In this document: positions 1-6,652 of the stretch, one piece after another
Numbering within the stretch: position 1 is the stretch's first letter
How the letters are laid out: the number at the start of each line of letters is the position of its first letter
DNA from: Planctomycetota bacterium
GTDB taxonomy: Bacteria > Planctomycetota > Phycisphaerae > WQYP01
Direction of reading: 5' to 3'
Length of the DNA stretch: 6,652 bases
Assembly: GCA_021826605.1 (NCBI GenBank)
Contig: JAKAZF010000162.1
Span: 1-6,652, forward strand
Program-made: the position numbers and the translations under genes
The notes under the pieces: model-generated
Told to the model about the DNA's origin: nothing
What the model saw: only the letters and a program-made list of their open reading frames with translations
Database searches by the model: none

Positions 1-42
1 ATTCGCACCGCCGAGGTAACTATTTGCACCGCGGAGAGCGCC
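1..42. repeat. imperfect 21-bp tandem repeat, two copies
   Basis: Positions 1-15 (attcgcaccgccgag) and 22-36 (atttgcaccgcggag) match at 13 of 15 bases with a period of 21. The second copy runs into the ccgcggagag repeat word. Two copies only, so it may be the edge of a longer array outside the window. Confidence 0.5.
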
Positions 43-205
43 AAGAGCGCGAAGACTTGCGTATCTGATGATTTCGTATTTTTTTAGTTTTCTCCGCGGC
101 TCTGCGCGAGATCGTAACTCTTCTCTGTGCGAGTTAAGGTATCATGCCGTTGGCATGATGACAGTTGCTTTTTTTAGCTCGCAGAGAATAAGAGCCGCAG
201 AGGCC
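29..205. repeat. degenerate inverted repeat cluster (ccgcggaga / tctccgcgg words)
   Basis: A perfect 9-bp word ccgcggaga at 29-37 is found inverted as tctccgcgg at 91-99, and again at 316-324. The segment 92-134 (ctccgcggctctg, then ttctctgtgcgag) also aligns, with one roughly 14-base insertion, to the reverse complement of 178-204 (ctcgcagag, then agagccgcagag). The region could therefore fold into a large imperfect stem with the 141-159 hairpin at its centre. Intergenic words of this 'ctctgcgg / ccgcagag' style are, from memory, common in planctomycetes and some other phyla, with unknown function. The alignment was done by eye. Confidence 0.5.
141..175 (+). terminator. possible rho-independent terminator, plus strand
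   Basis: A perfect 8-bp stem atcatgcc / ggcatgat (141-148 and 152-159) closes a 3-base loop. It is followed nine bases later by a run of seven T (169-175). The gap before the T run is longer than in a classical terminator and the stem is only moderately GC rich. It would serve a plus-strand gene ending left of the window. It could equally be part of the repeat structure around it. Confidence 0.35.
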
Positions 206-257
206 GCGTCACAGAATCACACGCAATTCATTGGCCGAATCTTGACAATTGAGCAAC

Positions 258-273
258 ACCGGGCACGCCCGGT
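258..273. repeat. GC-rich hairpin accgggc / gcccggt
   Basis: A perfect 7-bp inverted repeat has arms at 258-264 and 267-273, so in RNA it would be a 6-bp stem with a four-base loop. No T run follows on either strand, so it is not a standard terminator. Its role is unknown. Confidence 0.4.
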
Positions 274-325
274 ACCATACCTTTTGGTGCCAGCGTTTTG
301 GCGCACAAGCCGCCATCTCCGCGGT

Positions 326-348
326 TAATAATACTTATGCTATTATTA
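326..348. repeat. AT-only inverted repeat
   Basis: Arms TAATAATA (326-333) and TATTATTA (341-348) are perfect 8-bp complements around the 7-base spacer cttatgc. The AT-only symmetry resembles a protein-binding palindrome more than a stable RNA hairpin. It lies three bases from the larger inverted repeat at 351-405. Confidence 0.45.
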
Positions 349-350
349 GT

Positions 351-405
351 CTTGCATCGCCAGCAGACCAATAGAGCGCAGAGATATTGTCATGGGCGAT
401 GCAAG
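351..405 (-). repeat. 11-bp inverted repeat just downstream of gyrB
   Basis: cttgcatcgcc (351-361) and ggcgatgcaag (395-405) are perfect 11-bp complements separated by 33 bases. On the minus strand the structure begins about 25 bases after the gyrB stop codon, so it is the best candidate for a 3'-end or termination structure of gyrB. There is no U tract after it. The following sequence is instead the AT-only inverted repeat at 326-348. The 33-base loop is unusually long for a terminator. Confidence 0.5.
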
Positions 406-429
406 TGTACTGGCGCAAGCGGGCGGCTT

Positions 430-2988
<2,559 letters not shown>

Positions 2989-3002
2989 CTATCAATACAT
3001 GC

Positions 3003-3055
3003 GGATGCGCAGGCATCCTTGAAAAGCCTTAACTGACGCGGTGATTCGGGCTTTT
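3003..3055 (-). promoter_or_regulatory. two hairpins in the gyrB 5' leader
   Basis: Read on the minus strand, the leader first has AAAAGCC / GGCTTTT (arms 3049-3055 and 3022-3028, 20-base loop). After three bases it has a perfect GGATGC / GCATCC stem with tetraloop CTGC (3003-3018). The second hairpin ends about 17 bases before the Shine-Dalgarno. On the plus strand the first structure ends in six T (3052-3057), so it could also act as a weak plus-strand terminator. A regulatory function is inference only. Confidence 0.4.
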
Positions 3056-3077
3056 TTGCGATCCCCGCAGTCCCTGA

Positions 3078-3107
3078 ATTGTAGCCGAAATTACCGGATT
3101 ATGACAG
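3078..3107 (-). promoter_or_regulatory. candidate sigma70-type gyrB promoter
   Basis: On the minus strand CTGTCA (3102-3107, four of six matches to TTGACA) lies 18 bases before TACAAT (3078-3083, five of six matches to TATAAT). Transcription would begin near 3070, giving a leader of about 95 bases. The -10 is good and the -35 weak. Confidence 0.4.
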
Positions 3108-3222
3108 CCAATGAACCGCGCATGAGTGGTGCAACGGGACGGGCTTTCCTGACTTTATTCCTGGTGGCTGCGCATGACAGGCCGGGCGGATTGCCTTATG
3201 CCGAAGTTGCCGGTCAGCACGG

Positions 3223-3265
3223 ATTGGCTGCCGAGCGGGATAGTCATATCCGTACGGCACCCAAT
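3223..3265. repeat. three-helix imperfect hairpin
   Basis: ATTGG / CCAAT (3223-3227 with 3261-3265) is followed inward by a C:C mismatch, TGCCG / CGGCA (3229-3233 with 3255-3259), a 4x3 internal loop, and GGATA / TATCC (3238-3242 with 3247-3251) closed by tetraloop GTCA. That gives 15 pairs in 43 bases. It lies about 50 bases beyond the hydrolase stop on the minus strand and upstream of the gyrB promoter. No U tract follows. It may be a 3'-end structure, an extragenic repeat or a fragment of a structured RNA. Confidence 0.5.
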
Positions 3266-3313
3266 GGGGGATAGCGCAACATTGGCTCCATACGCGGATG
3301 GCGCTACGGCGAT

Positions 3314-3334
3314 GCTTACGGCAGGGGCGTAAGC
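3314..3334 (-). repeat. inverted repeat spanning the hydrolase stop codon
   Basis: GCTTACG (3314-3320) and CGTAAGC (3328-3334) are perfect 7-bp complements with a 7-base loop, and the TAA stop lies inside one arm. No T run follows, so it is at most a weak transcript-end structure. Confidence 0.35.
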
Positions 3335-4716
3335 GAATAATGATCCGCAGTTGGTGTGGCTGCGTTGTAAATCATTTTGCGATAGGCGGGGAACGTGGAA
3401 TAAATGGCATTCACCATTTTATCCGCCATGCGATTAAGCTTTTTGTGCTCAGCAGGCGAGACAATCAGTCCGCGACTTTCCGCCCACCACGCAAAGTAAC
3501 CTTCGATTGGCAACTGAATATACCGCCATGCGTAGTAACGCTCTTCCGTCAGATGCCAGAGCATATCCTGCACGTGGTAGGCCTGCAGCAGCATGGGTGT
3601 TTTATATTTCGCCAGGTTAATGCCCTGGGCCAACTGGGCGGCCGACAATTTGGCCACGGGCTGGCCATTAATTTTTAACTGATAATGAGCGGCCTTCAAT
3701 CCACGAACGCGCAGCATTTCGCTGTCCAGGCGGGCGTAAAGGTGTGTTATTTTCAAAACGGCTGCCGCCAGCGGGCTGGTGTAACTGAAGTTGGGCTTCG
3801 GTGCCGGCCAAATTTGCATGGGGGGAAATTGCGGCCAGTTTTCATGGAGTGTCATCATCGGCATGGGGAGGGATCTGTCCTTCTGCGTCCAGCTTAAACT
3901 GCTGCCTGCCGTCAATTTTCGAACCTTGGTATTGACTGCGGATGCCACCTTGCCCTGGTTGATGGTGACGGACGAAACAACGGGCGTTGCATGCCATGCC
4001 CTGAGCAGGGTTGCCGCCATGATCAATTCGCCCGTGGCGCTCGGATGTACCCGCCCTGGAATGAATTGCTGGGCCAGCGGCTTGCTGATTTTCATCAGAC
4101 CTTTGGTGACGTCTACCAGCGGTTTATTAAAATTGACACACATAAGGTGGTTGCGTGCGGCCAGCCGTTTGACAAATGCCGCATATTTTAACAGCACGGC
4201 ATTGTAACCGCCGGGAAACCCGGGCTTCTGCGATACATCGTCAAATGGCGACGGCTCGATAAGAACGATCTTTACACCAGGCAGATGTTTTTTGAGCTGC
4301 CGGACAAGATAGACGTAGCCCTTGCGATAAACATTAAAAATTGATTGATTGAACGGCCGGTATTCTGCATCATTCATACCCAGCATAATGGTGACCACAT
4401 TCGGCTTGAAGGGGAATACATCGCGTTTGAGCCGCACATTGATCGGGCCTGCCCAGCCGCCGCCGACTTTATCGCCACCTACGCCCGAATTGACATATTT
4501 AATTTTCAGATCGGGGAAGCGAGTGGTGGCGTAGGTTTCAACATCGACACCGTAAAACCGCTGCTCGGTGATGCTGTCGCCGTAAAAACATACGCGGTCG
4601 CCCGCCTTCAGGTAAAAATGCCTCTGCCCCACCGGCGTCGCCGCCCCGGCAGTGGTGGTTGCCAGCACGCTGCATCCCAGTATCGAAGCCATCACTGCAA
4701 GCCGGGCCATTCGCAT
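3316..4716 (-). CDS. secreted SGNH/GDSL-type hydrolase with C-terminal extension
   Basis: Predicted exported esterase, deacetylase or lipase of 466 aa, substrate unknown. Residues 1-26 form a signal peptide (MRMAR, hydrophobic core, TTAGA). ILGC at 12-15 is a poor lipobox. The SGNH core (about 35-245) has block I GDSIT with nucleophile Ser48, block II SGVGGD with Gly78, block III GMND with Gly113 and Asn115, and block V VHPSATG with His224. The residue three before His, normally catalytic Asp, is Gly221 (codon GGG). A second region of about 220 aa follows, rich in beta-strand-like and aromatic stretches (SLSWTQ, YQLKINGQPVAKL, YYAWRYIQLP). I recall similar two-part proteins in planctomycetes, where they may act on acylated polysaccharides, but that is not shown here. 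ATG 4716 was chosen for AAGGAG seven bases upstream. The frame also stays open upstream to a possible TTG/CTG-type region near 4752 without a ribosome binding site. It appears to be transcribed alone. Confidence 0.88.
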   Translation of the reverse strand: MRMARLAVMASILGCSVLATTTAGAATPVGQRHFYLKAGDRVCFYGDSITEQRFYGVDVETYATTRFPDLKIKYVNSGVGGDKVGGGWAGPINVRLKRDVFPFKPNVVTIMLGMNDAEYRPFNQSIFNVYRKGYVYLVRQLKKHLPGVKIVLIEPSPFDDVSQKPGFPGGYNAVLLKYAAFVKRLAARNHLMCVNFNKPLVDVTKGLMKISKPLAQQFIPGRVHPSATGELIMAATLLRAWHATPVVSSVTINQGKVASAVNTKVRKLTAGSSLSWTQKDRSLPMPMMTLHENWPQFPPMQIWPAPKPNFSYTSPLAAAVLKITHLYARLDSEMLRVRGLKAAHYQLKINGQPVAKLSAAQLAQGINLAKYKTPMLLQAYHVQDMLWHLTEERYYAWRYIQLPIEGYFAWWAESRGLIVSPAEHKKLNRMADKMVNAIYSTFPAYRKMIYNAATPTADHYSLTPLP

Positions 4717-4723
4717 CAAGATT

Positions 4724-4729
4724 CTCCTT
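4724..4729 (-). promoter_or_regulatory. Shine-Dalgarno AAGGAG of the hydrolase gene
   Basis: AAGGAG lies seven bases before ATG 4716 on the minus strand. It fixes the start at MRMARLA, which gives a normal signal peptide, rather than at an upstream in-frame codon that would add 12 residues. Confidence 0.8.
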
Positions 4730-4777
4730 ACGCAATTTGGGTACAGCAGCACGCCAGCGGCGAGCCCACTGAGTTGA

Positions 4778-4807
4778 AATATAGCTGCAACGCCAACGGG
4801 TTGTCAA
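4778..4807 (-). promoter_or_regulatory. strong sigma70-type promoter of the hydrolase gene
   Basis: On the minus strand a perfect TTGACA (4802-4807) is followed after 18 bases by TATATT (4778-4783, five of six matches to TATAAT). Transcription would begin near 4771, giving a leader of about 55 bases before ATG 4716. This is the best promoter in the window. Confidence 0.72.
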
Positions 4808-4935
4808 TTGCAAGTTGCGCCATCCCCCGGCCGCCATGGCCGCCTGCGGAAAAACGCACACGGCGGGGAGTGCCCTGTAGCTTGAAGTTTTTTTCATCTT
4901 TATTTCATCCATGACTGCTATGCTTGGCCCGCAAT

Positions 4936-4953
4936 GATTGCGACAGCGTCGGG
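4936..4953. repeat. GC-rich hairpin upstream of the membrane-protein gene
   Basis: GCGTCGG (4936-4942) and CCGACGC (4947-4953) form a perfect 7-bp stem with a GCGT loop, about 115 bases before the ATG at 5069. It could be an operator or a leader hairpin for the downstream gene. No T run follows, so it is not a standard terminator. Confidence 0.45.
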
Positions 4954-5068
4954 CGTCCGACGCGGGCGATTGATAATTGGCAGACGTATTTCGGAGGCCA
5001 GTCGATTGAATAATGGAACCACACGCACTGATGGGCCGCATGGCACAGGACACATTTCTTCACCATCC

Positions 5069-5881
5069 ATGTTGAACAAGGTACCGGAGATAACGGCGTA
5101 TTTCTGGGTTATTAAAATCATGGCCACCACGGTAGGTGAGACTGCGGCAGATTTGCTCAATATCCGTCTTGGCTTCGGTTTAACCTGGACCAGCATTGTG
5201 ATGGCGTTACTGCTGATCGTGGCGCTGTACTTTCAGTTTCGTGCCCGGCGCTATGTGCCCAAACTTTACTGGCTGGCTGTCGTGCTCATCAGTGTGGTCG
5301 GCACCTTGATCAGCGACAACTTGGCTGATAACCTCGGCGTGCCATTGATTGTGACGACGGTGGCCTTTTCGGTGGCGCTGGCGATATCGTTTATCAGTTG
5401 GTACGCATCAGAAAAAACTCTCTCCATCCATACCATCTTCACGCGGAAACGTGAGGGATTTTACTGGCTTACCATCCTGTTCACATTTGCTCTGGGCACG
5501 TCGGGCGGAGACTTTTTAGCCGAGCAGTTGAGGTGGGGGTATCTTAATTCTGCCTTTATTTTTGGTGCGGGCATCGCGGTCATCGCCCTGGGATATTACC
5601 GGTTCAAACTCAACCCCGTATTTGCATTTTGGGCCGCGTATGTCCTCACGCGCCCACTTGGGGCCTCACTGGGCGACTTGATGTCGCAGCCCCACAGTCT
5701 GGGTGGCCTGGGCATGGGTACGGTCGGCACCAGTGCGGTATTTCTTGTGACCATACTGCTTCTTGTGGCCTACCTCACCATATCCAAGGTGGATGTGCGC
5801 CCGGTCCCCATTGAGGCACGCGGCGTTGTGCTTGCAGATGAGCGCGACAATTCGGCGTCGATGTTTGAAGGCGAGATGTAA
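5069..5881 (+). CDS. multi-pass inner-membrane protein, COG4705-like
   Basis: Integral membrane protein of 270 aa, function unknown, with about eight predicted membrane segments. It resembles the uncharacterised membrane proteins I recall as COG4705, which also begin with a 'KVPE..YFW..K...TTVGET' segment. This supports ATG 5069 (MLNKVPEITAYFW) over an upstream start at 4934. No good Shine-Dalgarno precedes it. AGGA at 5047-5050 is too far away. The sequence contains four repeats of [FY]W-x9-G-x4-D, at Trp13/Gly23/Asp28, Trp68/Gly78/Asp83, Trp133/Gly143/Asp148 and Trp188/Gly198/Asp203. Each is followed by a second hydrophobic segment and, in the first three, a basic stretch. The intramembrane acids would suit a transporter, but that is inference. 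The last 30 residues are a polar tail (VPIEARGVVLADERD). It is divergent from the hydrolase gene. The efflux gene follows after 300 bp. Confidence 0.85.
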   Translation: MLNKVPEITAYFWVIKIMATTVGETAADLLNIRLGFGLTWTSIVMALLLIVALYFQFRARRYVPKLYWLAVVLISVVGTLISDNLADNLGVPLIVTTVAFSVALAISFISWYASEKTLSIHTIFTRKREGFYWLTILFTFALGTSGGDFLAEQLRWGYLNSAFIFGAGIAVIALGYYRFKLNPVFAFWAAYVLTRPLGASLGDLMSQPHSLGGLGMGTVGTSAVFLVTILLLVAYLTISKVDVRPVPIEARGVVLADERDNSASMFEGEM

Positions 5882-5898
5882 CGGCGGATGGTCCGCCG
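5882..5898 (+). terminator. GC-rich hairpin directly after the membrane-protein stop
   Basis: CGGCGGA (5882-5888) and TCCGCCG (5892-5898) form a perfect 7-bp stem with a TGG loop, starting at the base after the TAA stop. The stem is very stable but no T run follows (the next bases are ctatgg). It may stabilise the 3' end or act as a U-less terminator, and would then separate this gene from the efflux gene. Confidence 0.45.
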
Positions 5899-5931
5899 CT
5901 ATGGCCGCGCGATGGCAAAAATCTGTTGATC

Positions 5932-5962
5932 GTGACAGAGTTTTCAGAGCAGACGCAATAAA
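5932..5962 (+). promoter_or_regulatory. weak candidate promoter for the efflux gene
   Basis: GTGACA (5932-5937, five of six matches to TTGACA) and AATAAA (5957-5962, four of six matches to TATAAT) are 19 bases apart. The spacing is long and the -10 poor. It is offered only because no better site is visible before 6182. Confidence 0.22.
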
Positions 5963-6012
5963 TTTACCGGATGGCGTTTTTCTTATGCAGTCGTTGTCGG
6001 GCAGGTGCGTCA

Positions 6013-6059
6013 GACCTCATGCCGATCGGGCGTTAAGCCGATAACGATTGAGGGAGGTC
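6013..6059 (+). promoter_or_regulatory. stem enclosing a Shine-Dalgarno-like site
   Basis: GACCTC (6013-6018) pairs with GAGGTC (6054-6059). Inside are two competing small stems, ATCGG / CCGAT (6025-6029 with 6038-6042) and CGTTA / TAACG (6031-6035 with 6042-6046). The outer stem covers the GGGAGG at 6052-6057 that would serve GTG 6062. The layout resembles a small leader switch but has no known class. It could be chance. Confidence 0.3.
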
Positions 6060-6061
6060 GG

Positions 6062-6169
6062 GTGCCGCAGCATTCAGGACGAATGCCGCTTAGTGAAGAT
6101 GCATGGACGCGTGGTGCCGCATTACCTGCTTCGCTTATGCCGCCGGGACGCGCCGCTTTGGCTGGATGA
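6062..6169 (+). CDS. doubtful 35-aa leader ORF
   Basis: GTG 6062 has GGGAGG four bases upstream and reads 35 codons (VPQHSGRMPLSED and onward, ending GRAALAG) to a TGA at 6167-6169. That stop is 12 bases before the efflux gene start, which itself lacks a good Shine-Dalgarno. Translational coupling from this ORF is therefore possible. No family is recognised, the peptide is Ala/Pro/Gly rich, and chance is the simpler explanation. Confidence 0.2.
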   Translation: MPQHSGRMPLSEDAWTRGAALPASLMPPGRAALAG

Positions 6170-6181
6170 ATTGTTTTTGTC

Positions 6182-6652
6182 GTGATCGCCTTAAAGCCAT
6201 TAAACCGCCGCTATTGGTATTTGCTCGGTATCGCGGCCGTATGCCTGCCGTTGTTTACCGGGTGTGAAAGCTACACGCGCCGCCCGTTGACCAATGGTGT
6301 GGTGAAACGGACGTTATCAGCACCCGTCTGGAAGCATTTGCAGATGCGCCTTGCCCATTTGCGACTCCCTTGGCGGCTGCATACCCGTCTGCACCCCAAC
6401 CGTGGTTTGACGGCGGGAGAGGCTGCCGTGCTTACTCTGATTCTAAATCCCAATCTTAAAGCGATTGCCGATCAGCGCGGCATCGCCAGCGCCAATCTGC
6501 TTCAAGCGGGGATTTTGAGCAATCCGGTTCTATCCGACAGCACCGACTTTGTGACGGGTGGTTTCCGGACTGGCACCTTCACCGGTTACGGTCTGGGGCT
6601 TAACTGGAATCTGACGCAACTGATTGCTTACAAGAACCGCGTTGCCGCCGCC
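6182..6652 (+). CDS. TolC/OMF-family outer-membrane efflux lipoprotein, N-terminal part
   Basis: The gene is cut by the right edge and 157 codons are visible. Such proteins form the trimeric outer-membrane channel of tripartite (RND or ABC) efflux pumps or type I secretion, working with a periplasmic adaptor and an inner-membrane pump not seen here. The N-terminus is a lipoprotein signal: Arg9-Arg10, a hydrophobic core (YWYLLGIAAV), then LFTGC with Cys28 as the likely lipidated residue. CESYTRRPL follows, and I recall similar C-x-SY-x-RPL starts in planctomycete OMF proteins. LTAGEAAVLTLILNPNLKA (76-94) and ANLLQAGILSNP (104-115) match the start of the first OEP helices, with the usual 'A.L.NP.L' and 'QAGLLPNP' pattern. 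GTG 6182 is the only reasonable start, since a TGA lies four codons upstream. Full length should be about 450-500 aa. Its substrate cannot be told. Confidence 0.85.
   Translation, partial: MIALKPLNRRYWYLLGIAAVCLPLFTGCESYTRRPLTNGVVKRTLSAPVWKHLQMRLAHLRLPWRLHTRLHPNRGLTAGEAAVLTLILNPNLKAIADQRGIASANLLQAGILSNPVLSDSTDFVTGGFRTGTFTGYGLGLNWNLTQLIAYKNRVAAA

Larger units (their letters stand above)
1..429. other. gene-free left region with repeats and hairpins
   Basis: This stretch downstream of gyrB has no ORF with a believable start, ribosome binding site or family resemblance. The only sizeable frame (68-328, plus) begins inside a repeat copy, and its N-terminus simply translates that repeat. What it holds is a set of related repeat fragments (core tctccgcgg and gcagag words in both orientations) and several inverted repeats, listed separately. 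If a gene ends just left of the window on the plus strand, this would be its 3' region. I see nothing else in it. Confidence 0.6.
4717..5068. other. divergent intergenic region
   Basis: This region separates the minus-strand hydrolase gene from the plus-strand membrane-protein gene. It contains the hydrolase leader and promoter, a T-rich patch at 4887-4905, a weak extended -10 (TGC then TATGCT, 4916-4924) with no matching -35, and the hairpin at 4936-4953. The plus frame of the membrane gene is open back to 4934, but that extension is polar, Arg-rich and unlike the family. No convincing plus-strand promoter or strong ribosome binding site for the membrane gene is visible. Confidence 0.5.
5882..6181. 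other. 300-bp gap before the efflux gene
   Basis: This gap contains the post-stop hairpin, a weak possible promoter and a set of small inverted repeats at 6013-6059. It also has a doubtful 35-codon ORF at 6062-6169. No frame through it resembles a known protein. An in-frame TGA at 6167-6169 blocks any longer N-terminus for the efflux gene. Confidence 0.5.

Noticed and set aside
242..270. TTGACA at 242-247 as a plus-strand promoter
   Set aside because: The -10 window holds only GC-rich hairpin sequence, and no gene follows on that strand.
68..328. 86-codon plus-strand ORF in the left region
   Set aside because: Its N-terminus is a translation of the intergenic repeat, it has no ribosome site and no family resemblance.
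4345..4914. 189-codon plus-strand ORF over the hydrolase N-terminus
   Set aside because: It is antisense to the signal peptide and block I-III region of the hydrolase and covers that gene's promoter. No ribosome site.
4538..5053. 171-codon minus-strand ORF overlapping the hydrolase start
   Set aside because: It is a different frame across the hydrolase promoter and N-terminus and gives a Cys/Arg-rich, non-family sequence.
4934..5068. 45-residue N-terminal extension of the membrane protein
   Set aside because: The extension is polar and Arg-rich, has no ribosome site and precedes the family-typical MLNKVPE start.

Overview
The window looks like chromosomal DNA from a Gram-negative-type bacterium. 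I place it tentatively in the Planctomycetota, near Phycisphaerae. The reasons are an outer-membrane lipoprotein with a CESYTRRPL-type N-terminus, a two-part secreted SGNH hydrolase of a kind I associate with planctomycetes, a long GyrB carrying the Gram-negative-type insertion, and a gene-poor left end full of 'ccgcggagag / tctccgcggctctgcg' repeat fragments. This placement is an inference from protein style and was not tested by any search.

Layout. Positions 1-429 hold no convincing gene but contain a cluster of degenerate, partly inverted repeats and several hairpins. Positions 430-2976 (minus) encode DNA gyrase subunit B, complete, with a structured 5' leader and a plausible promoter near 3078-3107. 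Positions 2977-3315 are a 339-bp gap holding that leader and promoter and a three-helix hairpin at 3223-3265. Positions 3316-4716 (minus) encode a secreted SGNH/GDSL-type hydrolase with a clear Shine-Dalgarno and a near-consensus sigma70 promoter at 4778-4807. Its motifs are intact except for the usual catalytic Asp, which is Gly.

Positions 4717-5068 separate this gene from a divergent plus-strand gene (5069-5881). That gene encodes an integral membrane protein resembling the COG4705 family, built from four internal repeats with exact spacing. A GC-rich hairpin directly follows its stop codon. A 300-bp gap (5882-6181) holds possible regulatory structure and a doubtful 35-codon ORF. From 6182 to the right edge runs the N-terminal third or so of a TolC/OMF-family outer-membrane efflux lipoprotein, cut off by the window.

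The genes do not form one pathway. gyrB is housekeeping and the hydrolase is a stand-alone exported enzyme. The membrane protein and the efflux channel lie in the same direction but are separated by a hairpin and 300 bp, so co-transcription is unproven. I see no CRISPR, tRNA, rRNA, transposase or phage gene. The most interesting items are the fourfold [FY]W-x9-G-x4-D repeat in the membrane protein, the Gly in place of the SGNH catalytic Asp, and the Gln at the quinolone-determining Asp of GyrB.
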